The notes under the pieces were generated by a model. It was not told the origin of the DNA. It was given only the letters and a program-made list of their open reading frames with translations, and did no database searches. A stretch of 34,430 bases of DNA, taken from positions 1 through 34,430 of the forward strand of contig NZ_VMQU01000053.1 of assembly GCF_007714205.1 (NCBI RefSeq), written 5' to 3'. Below are positions 16,901 through 24,948 of this stretch, in pieces. Numbering within the stretch: position 1 is the first letter of the stretch; every line of letters starts with the position of its first letter. The translations under genes and the position numbers were made by a program. This DNA comes from Mycobacterium helveticum (GTDB taxonomy: Bacteria > Actinomycetota > Actinomycetes > Mycobacteriales > Mycobacteriaceae).

Positions 16901-19531
16901 GTGCGTATTGTGGCGACAGCCTGCGTCGGACGTGACCGGGAACTGGCGGAGCTGGCCCGTCGCAGCCACGCTACCGCCGAGACGGGTGCACACCTTGTCG
17001 CGGTTGCCGGAGAGCCCGGTATGGGGAAAAGCGTTCTACTACGCCGATTAGCCGAGCAACATCCTGGCCCGGTGTGGTGGTCGCACGCCGCGGCGTGGGA
17101 ATCCGCGGTGCCCGCTGCCGTGCTGCGTCAGCTGCTACAAGAAGATGCGCCGGCCGACCCCGTCGACGCGGCCGCCGTCGTGGTAAACCGGATCACCTCG
17201 ACACCCGTTCTCGTCGTGGTCGATGACGCGGAACACGCCGATATTGCCTCCATACAAGCGCTGATGACGGCGGTGCGACGTAACCGCGATCTACCCTTGC
17301 TGGTGGTGTTTTCGTGTTCCGAACGTGATTGGCCCACAACCCATGATGTCTCTGACACGGTGCACCTTGGCGGGCTTGCCCCGGCTGCGGTGGCCGAACT
17401 AGCGGCACTGCGCGGCCGGTTACTGCATCCGGCGATGGCCGACATTCTTACTCGACACGTCGACGGTAGCCCGCGTGACGCACTCGCACTGTTGGACGAA
17501 CTGCCGGCGTCGGTGTGGTCGCAGCCAGACTCTCGATTGCCCGCACCGGCACATGTCGTCGCTGACGTGCGCGACCAACTCGACCGGTGTGGACCGTCTG
17601 GCCGGGCGCTCGTCGAATCGCTGGCCATCCTGGGGAATGACGAATCACTCGACGCCGCAATGCGTTTAGCGGGCCTGGATGATCCGCTAGCTGCGATCGA
17701 CGAAGCCACCGCGGCGGGTCTGTTAGCGGCGGCCCCGGAATACCAACCGCGGCTGCGCAATCCGTTGACCAGTGCCGCCGTAATTGACCTGATGGGTGTG
17801 CGTGCGGCCAGTAACGCGCACCGGCGCGCCGTCGAAACCGTCGATGACCCAGTGCGCCGGCTTCGACACCAGGTCGCGGCCACTGCACTGCCCGACGCCG
17901 GTCTTGCCGACGAGGTCGAGCGGCTGGCCCGGGAACGCAGCACACAGGGAGCCTGGGCTGAGGCCGCACGCCTGTTTCGCGACGCCAGCCGGCTCAGCCC
18001 GGATCTGCTGTCGCGCAACGAACGGCTGACCAGGTCGGTCGACGCGCTGGTCGCTGCTGGCGACTGTATTGGCGCGGCCGCGCTGTTGCCCGCCATCGAG
18101 AGTCTGCGCGAAACACCGCTGCGCAACGCCGTGCTGGCCTACCTGGCGATCGTACGGGGCCGCGCCGCCGAAGCGGACGTTCGGCTGCATGCAGCGTGGG
18201 ACATCGTCGACGCCGACCGTGAACCGGAAACGGCAGCGCTGATCGCCCAGCGGTTGGTGCTGGACTCGCTGGCCCGTTGTCGCGGTGAAGAATTGGTGGA
18301 ATGGGCCGACCGGGCTGTCGCGCTTGCCGCCGACGACTCCCCGGCTGCACTTGAAGCGGCGGCGATCCGGGGACTCGGGCTGTCGGCCTGCGGGCAGCAC
18401 CGCCAAGCGGCCGCTGCCTACGACGATTTATCCCGCCGAATACGCCACGGCGCCCAAGCCCAGCGGGTCACGATGGGCCGAGGTTGGCTGCTGCTGAGCC
18501 AGGACGATATCGACGGAGCCCGAAGCAGTTTGGAGGGAGCCGTTGCCATGGCCGCGCTGGGCGGTTCGGCCCGGATCACGTTGTGGTCGTTGGGCTGGCT
18601 GGCCCGGGTCCAGTTTCTCACCGGGGACTGGGATCGGGCGCTACACACCGTCGAGGAAGGCCACGCCCTGGCCGCCTCCACCGGCATCGTGCTGGCCACG
18701 CCGCTGCTGGCCTGGACTGCCGCCCAGGTGCATGCGCTGCGCGGCGACTGGGCGCAAGCCGCCGCCGCTATACGCGCCGCCGACACGGTCACCCAGGATT
18801 ACCAACTGATGCAGCTACCGATGCTTGTGGCGCGGGGACACATCGCCGAAGCCGAGGCAGACTACGCCAAAGTGCGCGGAGTGTTGAACCCGCTCACCCG
18901 GCTGACGTCGGGTACCGCGCTGCACGAGCCGGGCCTGTGGCCCTGGGCCGACGTATTGGCTATCGCCTTGGTCGTCGACGGTCAACTCGACACCGCCGAC
19001 ACGTTCTTGCGCCGCCACGAGGAGTTGGCCTGCGGCCACCGCTCCGCAACCGCACGCCTGCGCGCCGCCCGCGGCCGACTGCTCGGCGCGCGGTCGGACC
19101 TGCCGGCGGCACGGGAGGCTTTCGACGAGGCGCTCGCGCTGCTCGACGGGCTGCCGCTGCGCTACGACCTGGCGCGGGTCAATTTCGGCTACGGCCAGAT
19201 GCTGCGGCGGGCCGGCAAGCGCCGTGAAGCCGACGTGGTGATCAGCACCGCCCGCGAACTGTATCTGTCTTTAGGGGCGCAAACATTCGTTCAGCGCTGC
19301 GAGCGTGAACTGAAGGCTTCGGGTGTGCATCAGCCCCGGGGCCCGCGGGCCCGAGTCGGGCTGACCCCTCAGGAGGATGCGGTGACTTCACTCGTCGCAC
19401 GGGGTCTATCCAACCGAGAAGTGGCGGACGAGCTGTATGTGTCGCCGAAGACGGTGCAATACCATCTGACCCGGATCTACGCCAAGCTCGGTGTGCGCTC
19501 ACGTACCGAGCTCGCCGCATTACGGCGCTGA
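16901..19531 (+). CDS. LAL-family LuxR transcriptional regulator with AAA ATPase (BenR-like)
   Basis: This 876-residue regulator starts at GTG 16901. Residues 37-44 are a Walker A loop (GEPGMGKS) and 104-109 a Walker B strand (LVVVDD). A long helical, Ala-rich, TPR-like middle follows, and the last 58 residues form a LuxR-type helix-turn-helix (GLSNREVADELYVSPKTVQYHLTRIYAKLG in parts). Such proteins are usually activators gated by ATP and a ligand. It lies 37 bases after the fusion gene and in the same direction. Corynebacterium glutamicum BenR, the known activator of benABCD, is of this general type, so control of the ben operon, through the repeats upstream of benA, is likely but inferred. 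Confidence 0.82.
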   Translation: MRIVATACVGRDRELAELARRSHATAETGAHLVAVAGEPGMGKSVLLRRLAEQHPGPVWWSHAAAWESAVPAAVLRQLLQEDAPADPVDAAAVVVNRITSTPVLVVVDDAEHADIASIQALMTAVRRNRDLPLLVVFSCSERDWPTTHDVSDTVHLGGLAPAAVAELAALRGRLLHPAMADILTRHVDGSPRDALALLDELPASVWSQPDSRLPAPAHVVADVRDQLDRCGPSGRALVESLAILGNDESLDAAMRLAGLDDPLAAIDEATAAGLLAAAPEYQPRLRNPLTSAAVIDLMGVRAASNAHRRAVETVDDPVRRLRHQVAATALPDAGLADEVERLARERSTQGAWAEAARLFRDASRLSPDLLSRNERLTRSVDALVAAGDCIGAAALLPAIESLRETPLRNAVLAYLAIVRGRAAEADVRLHAAWDIVDADREPETAALIAQRLVLDSLARCRGEELVEWADRAVALAADDSPAALEAAAIRGLGLSACGQHRQAAAAYDDLSRRIRHGAQAQRVTMGRGWLLLSQDDIDGARSSLEGAVAMAALGGSARITLWSLGWLARVQFLTGDWDRALHTVEEGHALAASTGIVLATPLLAWTAAQVHALRGDWAQAAAAIRAADTVTQDYQLMQLPMLVARGHIAEAEADYAKVRGVLNPLTRLTSGTALHEPGLWPWADVLAIALVVDGQLDTADTFLRRHEELACGHRSATARLRAARGRLLGARSDLPAAREAFDEALALLDGLPLRYDLARVNFGYGQMLRRAGKRREADVVISTARELYLSLGAQTFVQRCERELKASGVHQPRGPRARVGLTPQEDAVTSLVARGLSNREVADELYVSPKTVQYHLTRIYAKLGVRSRTELAALRR

Positions 19532-19748
19532 TCATGCACATCCAGTAATCATTCATCGCAATCATCCGTTCGAGGTATTTTCATCCCTCCTTCGAGTCAA
19601 AGTCTCGACGAACACATAGCGACCGTGTTGTGATACCCCACACAGGCGGGCGGCAGGCCCCCTGCTCTGGTGATTGATCGCCGATATGCGAGGTGCGCGT
19701 GGGGTTTACTGCCTGTTCGATTCGATTTGCAGGAAAGCGGTCGCAATA

Positions 19749-20576
19749 GTGGGCTGGCTCGACGGACGGGTTGCCCTTGTTACCGGTGGGGCTTCAGGAA
19801 TCGGCCGTGCTGTCGTTACGAGATTCCTCGAAGAGGGTGCGCGGGTAGGCGTCGTCGACCGCGCGCCGGATCGCCTGCGTCAACTGGAAAAAGATCTCGA
19901 CGGCGTCATTGCCTTCGAAGGTGATGTCACGTCCGTCGCCGACAACGAAGGCGCCGTGGCGAAGATCGTCGAGGCTTTCGGTGGGCTCGATGTCTTCGTC
20001 GGCAACGCAGGAGTATTCGACTATTTTGCGTCGTTGGCTGAACTCTCCGCCGAACAGCTCGATAGCTGTTTCGACGAACTTTTCAGCGTCAACGTCAAGG
20101 GATATTTGCTCGGCGCGAAGGCGGCGTTACCGCAGCTTCTGCGAAGCGACGCTGCCAGCATCATTTTCACCGCGTCAACCGCGGCTTTCTATCCGGCAGC
20201 CGGGGGACCGCTGTATACAGCCTCCAAACACGCGGTCATCGGCCTAGTGAGACAACTTGCCTATGAATTGGCGCCGCGTATCCGGGTCAATGCAGTCGCT
20301 CCTGGTGGGACCGTCACCGAGTTGCGCGGTCTGCGCAACCTTAAACAAGCTGATACCACCCTCGTCGGGGTGCCCAACATTGAGAATTTGATCCGAGCAA
20401 GCAATCCACTGGGACTGTTCCAGGATCCGGCCGACCACGCTGCCGCATATGTCTTGCTTGCCTCTACCGAGAACTCTCGCGCAATGACAGGTGTCGTGCT
20501 CAACAGCGACGGCGGAACCGGTGTGCGCGGCTTCACCCAGATACAGATAGCCGACGGGGCCGCCCTACCGAAGTAG
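19749..20576 (+). CDS. SDR-family cis-dihydrodiol dehydrogenase (BphB/HcaB-like)
   Basis: This 275-residue protein has the GGASGIGRA nucleotide motif, GNAG, and a YTASK active site, plus the FDELFSVNVKGYLLGAKAA segment that is characteristic of biphenyl- and phenylpropionate-dihydrodiol dehydrogenases. I start it at GTG 19749, eleven bases after AGGAAAG; the open frame goes back to 19674 but those 25 residues match nothing typical. It oxidises the cis-dihydrodiol to a catechol with NAD+. It is first in a cluster with an extradiol dioxygenase and a Rieske oxygenase. The 217-base gap before it contains an imperfect repeat around 19626-19645 and a small hairpin at 19653-19665. Confidence 0.87.
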   Translation: MGWLDGRVALVTGGASGIGRAVVTRFLEEGARVGVVDRAPDRLRQLEKDLDGVIAFEGDVTSVADNEGAVAKIVEAFGGLDVFVGNAGVFDYFASLAELSAEQLDSCFDELFSVNVKGYLLGAKAALPQLLRSDAASIIFTASTAAFYPAAGGPLYTASKHAVIGLVRQLAYELAPRIRVNAVAPGGTVTELRGLRNLKQADTTLVGVPNIENLIRASNPLGLFQDPADHAAAYVLLASTENSRAMTGVVLNSDGGTGVRGFTQIQIADGAALPK

Positions 20577-20621
20577 CGATTCCGACCCGATCTGAAGTAC
20601 CAAAAGTAAGAAGGAGCTTTT

Positions 20622-21506
20622 ATGACTGTACGTGCACTTGGCTATCTGGCAGCCGAATCGCCAGATGCCAAAGAGTGGCTCACCTTTGGCCCGGACATCT
20701 TGGGCATGGCAGCCGAGCAGGTGGGCGAGGGGACCGTAGCACTGCGAATGGACGACCACAGCCACCGCATCACTATCCACGAGGGACCGCGGAACCGGCT
20801 GCGCTACTTGGGGTGGGACACCGGTTCCCGCGAAGCCCTCGATCGCATCACGGCAACCGCCGAACGCGTTGGCTTCACGTGCACCGAGGGCACTGAAGAG
20901 GACTGCGCGAACCGGGCCGTCCTCGGCCTGGCACGGGTTACCGATCCGGCCGGTATAGACCACGAATTGTTCTATGGCCTGGAGGTCGAGCCGAAGTCGT
21001 TTCAACCGGGTCGTCCGCTGTCGGGATTCGTCACCGGGCCGCAGGGTCTGGGCCACGCAGTGCTGTTCATACCGGAACTGGCGAGCGTTGAAGCTTTCTA
21101 CCTCAACGTCCTGGGCTTTCACAAAAGCGACGAGATCCATACGTTCCTGAACCTGAACTTTTATCACTGCAATCCGCGTCATCACTCGTTGGCCTTGGCC
21201 ACCATGCCCGGCATGCGTGGGCTGCACCACATCATGGTGCAACTGAACGAACTCGACGACGTCGGCATTGCCTACGACCTGTGCAAGCAGCAGGGGCTAC
21301 CGATTTCCATGACGCTCGGCCGGCATACCAACGACCAGATGGTGTCGTTCTACGTTCGGTCACCCTCTGGTTTCGACATCGAATACGGCTGGGGCGCCAT
21401 CGAGGTCGATGATCAGTCGTGGTCGGTGGCCAAGTTCAACCGCGCCAGCGTATGGGGGCACCAGATGGCAGATCTTCCGCCCGGCGCGGTTGAGCCGACG
21501 GACTAA
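20622..21506 (+). CDS. Type I extradiol dioxygenase (2,3-dihydroxybiphenyl 1,2-dioxygenase-like)
   Basis: This 294-residue protein of the vicinal-oxygen-chelate fold has two tandem domains. The Fe(II) ligands sit in the C-terminal one: H145 (GLGHAVLF), H203 (GLHHIMV) and E254 (FDIEYG), with H188 and H235 as likely acid-base residues. It opens a catechol next to a hydroxyl to give a 2-hydroxy-6-oxo-dienoate. Length and motifs match BphC-type enzymes for larger (aryl or alkyl side chain) catechols. GAAGGAG precedes the ATG. It differs in fold from the LigB-type enzyme at 7847-8917, so the island has two unrelated meta-cleavage enzymes. Confidence 0.9.
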   Translation: MTVRALGYLAAESPDAKEWLTFGPDILGMAAEQVGEGTVALRMDDHSHRITIHEGPRNRLRYLGWDTGSREALDRITATAERVGFTCTEGTEEDCANRAVLGLARVTDPAGIDHELFYGLEVEPKSFQPGRPLSGFVTGPQGLGHAVLFIPELASVEAFYLNVLGFHKSDEIHTFLNLNFYHCNPRHHSLALATMPGMRGLHHIMVQLNELDDVGIAYDLCKQQGLPISMTLGRHTNDQMVSFYVRSPSGFDIEYGWGAIEVDDQSWSVAKFNRASVWGHQMADLPPGAVEPTD

Positions 21507-21580
21507 CTAACCCGGATTACGCTGCCGACAGCGCAACCGTACGTTTCCGCGCCGAGCAACAAGGACCAAAGGAGTCACAG

Positions 21581-22921
21581 ATGGCCGCACCGATAACACC
21601 GGCTTATCTACCCGAAATTGTCCGCCCTGAAAAAGGGCTGGCCTCACGCCTGATCTACGTTTCGCCCGAGATCTACGAGCTGGAACTCGAACGAATTTTT
21701 CCCAAATCATGGCTATTTCTCGGGCACACCAGCCAGCTCAGCCAGCCCGGTGATTTCCTCACCACGAAGATGGGTGAAGATCCCGTGATCGTGGTACGCG
21801 GACGGGACGGCAAAATTCGAGCGTTGCTCAACTCCTGCCGTCATCGTGGTATGCGGGTGTGCCGATCCGACGAAGGCAACACGAGTTTTTTTCGTTGCCC
21901 GTACCACGCCTGGACATATTCGAACACCGGTAATCTGCAGGGTGTGCCGAAATATCGCCTGGGCTATGCCGGAGTGTTCGACAAAAAAGACTTGGGACTA
22001 CGCGAGGTCCCGCGTGTCGAGGAATATCGTGGCTTTGTATTCGGTAATTGGGATCTCGAAGCCGTGCCGCTCGCGGATTGGATCGGTGATTTCAAACTAT
22101 ATTTCGACCTGGTTTTCGACCGCGATACCGATGGCGTAGAATTCATCGGCGGCGTACACAAGTGGACGATTGATACGAACTGGAAAATTCCGACCGAGAA
22201 TTTCGCGACCGATATGTACCATGTAGCGTATTCCCACGCACGACCAGCCGAAATCGGGCTCATGAACCCTCTGACAGACGAGGGCTTCGAACTTTCCGCC
22301 GATATGGGCTTTTTCGGACACCAGTTCTCGCAGCCGGCAAGCATGGACAACGGTGGCGAGGAGCCACTGCATTCCTATTGGGCGATGCCGAACCCCTATA
22401 CCGAATTCCTAGCAGAACAGCGTGCGAGAATCGCCGAAAAATTCGGCGACCCAATGACCAGGTTGGTGCCCGGCGGGCATGGCGTCATATTCCCCAACTT
22501 TGCTTTCCTCGATATCGAGATGCTGCGGTTAGTGCGGGTCCATCACCCCGAGGGGCCCGGTCGCACGACGACCTATCAATGGTGCGTCGTCGATAAAAGC
22601 CTGCCGCCAGACGTCAAGGATGCGCTGCGGCGCCAATATATCCTCACTTTTGGTCCGTCGGGTCTGCTCGAACAAGACGACGGCGAGAATTTTCGTGAGT
22701 GCCAAAACGGTGCAGCCGGTTACATCGGCAGACATCTCGAGAGCAATATGATGCTCGGCCTGGGCCAGGAACGAACCGCCGCGGAAATCGTCGGCGACGA
22801 ACGGGCCCCAGGTACTGGAGGCGGTATCTGGTCGGAAGTCAACCAACGGCGTTGGTTGCAAATCTGGCTCGACTTCATGACCGGGTCGCATGCAGCGTCT
22901 GGCTCAGGGGACAACGATTAA
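21581..22921 (+). CDS. Rieske ring-hydroxylating dioxygenase, alpha subunit (biphenyl/phenylpropionate type)
   Basis: This 446-residue catalytic subunit has Rieske ligands C86/H88 (CRHRG) and C106/H109 (CPYHAW) and iron ligands H214 and H219 in DMYHVAYSH, with D366-D367 in LEQDDGEN for the acid. The FGPSGLLEQDDGENF stretch and the IYELELERIFPKSWLFLGH N-terminal block are typical of the biphenyl, naphthalene and phenylpropionate dioxygenase group, which act on hydrophobic rings. AAAGGAG lies a few bases before the ATG. No ferredoxin or reductase gene is in this cluster. The gene uses noticeably more A/T-ending codons than the ben operon. Confidence 0.9.
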   Translation: MAAPITPAYLPEIVRPEKGLASRLIYVSPEIYELELERIFPKSWLFLGHTSQLSQPGDFLTTKMGEDPVIVVRGRDGKIRALLNSCRHRGMRVCRSDEGNTSFFRCPYHAWTYSNTGNLQGVPKYRLGYAGVFDKKDLGLREVPRVEEYRGFVFGNWDLEAVPLADWIGDFKLYFDLVFDRDTDGVEFIGGVHKWTIDTNWKIPTENFATDMYHVAYSHARPAEIGLMNPLTDEGFELSADMGFFGHQFSQPASMDNGGEEPLHSYWAMPNPYTEFLAEQRARIAEKFGDPMTRLVPGGHGVIFPNFAFLDIEMLRLVRVHHPEGPGRTTTYQWCVVDKSLPPDVKDALRRQYILTFGPSGLLEQDDGENFRECQNGAAGYIGRHLESNMMLGLGQERTAAEIVGDERAPGTGGGIWSEVNQRRWLQIWLDFMTGSHAASGSGDND

Positions 22922-22981
22922 GGAAATACCGATATCGACGTGCCGTCGGCGCGTCAGGAACCCGAGAAGAGGGTGGGTCCG

Positions 22982-23509
22982 TTGATTACAGTTGAAACCA
23001 ACACGGCACTGGAACGTGCCCTTTTGCAATGGTCGGTCGAGCAATTTTACTTCTATGAAGCTTCGTTGCTGGACGAGCACCGTTACAATGATTGGATCGA
23101 GTTATTCTCGAAGGAAGTCCATTATTGGGCACCCGTGCGGCTCACGCGAGAAGGTGCACCCGACGAAGTTGACGACGGCGGCCTGTGCCTGTTCGACGAC
23201 GACTACGGTTCGTTGGAGCTACGCGTCGAGAGTTTTCAGGTCAAGAGCGCCTGGGCCGAGATCCCGCCATCTCGGACGAGGCATTTGATCTCCAATGTTC
23301 AGGTCACTTGGGTCAGCCCGGAACAGGTATGTGCGACATCGAATTTCATCACGTTCCGCTCCCGGTTGGAATCGGTGGAACATCTGTTCGTCGGATGTCG
23401 GCATGATCGACTTGATCGGCTCGCCGACGACCGCTGGCGAATCCGTGAGCGAAAGATTTTGTTGGATCATTCATCCTTCATGACAGACAATATCAGCGTC
23501 ATGTTCTAG
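22982..23509 (+). CDS. Ring-hydroxylating dioxygenase, beta subunit
   Basis: This small subunit of about 175 residues pairs with the alpha subunit just upstream. It has the WSVEQFYFYEASLLDEHRY helix, SRTRHLISNVQV in the middle and a KILLDHSSF C-terminal segment. The start is uncertain. TTG at 22982 is nine bases after GAGAAGAGG and gives an N-terminus (ITVETN) of usual family length. GTG at 22940 or 22973 would be alternatives; 22940 follows AAGGAAA. The frame is open from 22940. Confidence 0.87.
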   Translation: MITVETNTALERALLQWSVEQFYFYEASLLDEHRYNDWIELFSKEVHYWAPVRLTREGAPDEVDDGGLCLFDDDYGSLELRVESFQVKSAWAEIPPSRTRHLISNVQVTWVSPEQVCATSNFITFRSRLESVEHLFVGCRHDRLDRLADDRWRIRERKILLDHSSFMTDNISVMF

Positions 23510-23541
23510 ATACGTCAGCAGGAGTAGAGGTAAGTTGTCAT

Positions 23542-23805
23542 ATGCCGGAAACCGACGAACATTCCATCACGCTGGCGAACGAATACGCTTCGATTCGCTT
23601 GACACTCGACAAAAATGGAAATGGCCCACGGGTGCGTGTCACGACAAACAGAGATTCTCGGGAGATATTTCTCGACCCGGTCGCGTTCGACCTGTTGTGT
23701 CATGCTGATTCGACGATCTTCGATCTGCTCGCAGACTCCGCGCGTGACAGCAAGGCGCTCGACGATTTCGCAGCAATCCGCCGTCAACGAGCGGTACTCG
23801 ACTAA
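23542..23805 (+). CDS. Small hypothetical protein in the dioxygenase cluster
   Basis: This 87-residue acidic protein begins at ATG 23542 after AGGAGTAGAGG. I do not recognise a family. The first half looks like beta strands (ITLANEYASIRLTLDKNG, VRVTTNRD) and the second like helices (LDPVAFDLLCHAD, IFDLLAD). There is a single cysteine, so it is not a Rieske or plant-type ferredoxin and cannot replace the missing electron carrier. It sits between the oxygenase subunits and the SCP2-like gene with tight spacing, and shares their codon style, so it is probably part of the same operon. It could be an accessory or assembly factor. Confidence 0.65.
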   Translation: MPETDEHSITLANEYASIRLTLDKNGNGPRVRVTTNRDSREIFLDPVAFDLLCHADSTIFDLLADSARDSKALDDFAAIRRQRAVLD

Positions 23806-23889
23806 TGGATGATTAGCGACTAGACGCTGTAAAATCGCAAAGACAGATTTTCCACGAAATAAATTTCACATCCCACGGGAGGACAGACG

Positions 23890-24294
23890 ATGTCGGAGCA
23901 AGAACACCCACTGCTATCGCTTGAATGGATTCAGAATTACCGCGAAGTATGGAATACCAACGACAAAGCTATTCAAGGCACCAAGGGTATGGATATCCTG
24001 GTGCAAATGGAGGCTGTCGATCGTGAACGGCCACCCGTCCAGATCCACATCGATCTCGACGGCCATGCAGATTACGCGGGATTGGTACGCGAAGACGGAC
24101 GCGAACCCGACTTCGCTTTGGCTGCCCCTAGCGAGACATGGGCAAAGGTGGCGAGAAAGGAGATGGGCGTGCGCCGCGCGGTCATGGGTCCGATCAAGTT
24201 CAAAGGCAGCCTCGCGAAAGCGCTGAAACACTTCAGCGGCCTTGAGGCGGCGCTGCACCAGTTCGCGGACGTTCCGACGGATTGGGACAGCTGA
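23890..24294 (+). CDS. SCP2 sterol-carrier-like domain protein
   Basis: This 134-residue protein starts at ATG 23890 behind GGGAGGAC. The strand-rich pattern (VQIHIDLDGHADYAGLV, then FALAAPSETWAKVARKEMGVRRAVMGP) and the final helix (GSLAKALKHFSGLEAAL) resemble the SCP2 fold, which forms a tunnel for hydrophobic ligands. No catalytic residues can be pointed to. Being the last gene after a hydrophobic-ring dioxygenase set, it may bind or deliver a poorly soluble substrate or intermediate. The family call is from overall pattern, not a signature motif. Confidence 0.6.
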   Translation: MSEQEHPLLSLEWIQNYREVWNTNDKAIQGTKGMDILVQMEAVDRERPPVQIHIDLDGHADYAGLVREDGREPDFALAAPSETWAKVARKEMGVRRAVMGPIKFKGSLAKALKHFSGLEAALHQFADVPTDWDS

Positions 24295-24417
24295 CGGCCC
24301 GTGAACGGAGGTGGTATCGGGCTCTTGTGACGCTTCCGTGGGTGAAATTAGGGTAGGTACCGGTGCGTCTACCTGGGGTTCTGTTGCGGCGAAGGGAGCC
24401 TGGGCCGCGCCGCCTAC

Positions 24418-24505
24418 GGGCGCATCCCTCGCGCGTCAAGGGCGCTTCGCGTCGCTTTGCGATGGCCTGTCGGCCACCCCTTGACCCGCGAGTCTCTATG
24501 CGCCC
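24418..24505. repeat. Cloverleaf-like palindromic element
   Basis: A long imperfect inverted repeat has arms 24418-24442 and 24478-24505, matching in three blocks: CCCTTGAC, CGCGAG and ATGCGCCC on the right arm. It encloses three perfect small hairpins packed with only single bases between them: CGC-TTC-GCG (24443-24451), CGC-TTT-GCG (24453-24461) and TGGCC-TGTC-GGCCA (24463-24476). The result is a stem closing a three-hairpin junction. It could be a transposable palindrome (MITE/REP-like), a structured RNA or a recombination site. The strand of any transcript is unknown. Confidence 0.7.
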
Positions 24506-24519
24506 GCTGGCAGGCTTAT

Positions 24520-24553
24520 GGGCAGGTCAGGGACCTGCCCGCGGCAACGCCGC
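24520..24553. repeat. Two adjacent perfect hairpins
   Basis: GGGCAGGTC (24520-24528) and GACCTGCCC (24532-24540) form a perfect 9-bp stem with loop AGG. The next base begins a second perfect stem, GCGGC-AAC-GCCGC (24541-24553). They follow the cloverleaf-like element by 14 bases and are probably part of the same unit. There is no T-run, so they are not classical terminators, though a stem this stable could weaken read-through into the hydrolase gene. Confidence 0.65.
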
Positions 24554-24948
24554 GGCCCAGACGAAACAAGCCATACGCGCCAAATGCCCAGGTCAAGGAA
24601 CCCACGGAAACGTCAGTAGACCCTGGTATCGCTTGCTCGGGATGCACCGGTCGTCGAGTGGGGTGGCTGGCAGCGCTGACGCCCGGAGCGGTCATAAAGT
24701 GGACACTCCCGCCGGACCGGTGGCCGTGCTTGTAATGCCGTGGTAATCGTCAGGTCTGAAGCGCGGACTTCGGATGGGTGGCAATCCGACGATGATATGT
24801 AAGCGTGGCTGGCACGGCAGCCTGTTCGAGTTGTACTGACAAATGCAAAAAGCTAATTGGGTGGCCGAAGCGTGACCTGCGGGCGGCTGTCGCTGCACGG
24901 TGAATGCTATTCGGGAAAATTTATTTATGGCGATGGAAAGGGTTGAAT

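Larger units (their letters stand above)
24295..24948. other. Long intergenic region with palindromes and a possible IS relic
   Basis: No credible gene is seen in this 654-base gap, although it interrupts an otherwise tight catabolic operon. Its left half contains the structured element described separately. Its right half (about 24650-24780) has a run including GTGGACACTCCCGCCGGACC, which looks to me like an end fragment of an actinobacterial insertion sequence, without an assignable family. Open frames here lack domains and overlap the palindromes, so I reject them as genes. Confidence 0.6.

Noticed and set aside
24520..24540. Intrinsic terminator
   Set aside because: The stem is strong but no T-run follows on either strand; the next bases form another GC-rich hairpin.
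24418..24553. CRISPR array
   Set aside because: The hairpins differ from one another and there are no evenly spaced identical repeats or spacers; no cas gene is present.
24363..24746. Open frame of 127 codons in the intergenic gap
   Set aside because: It runs through both arms of the palindromic element, has no domain and an improbable composition.
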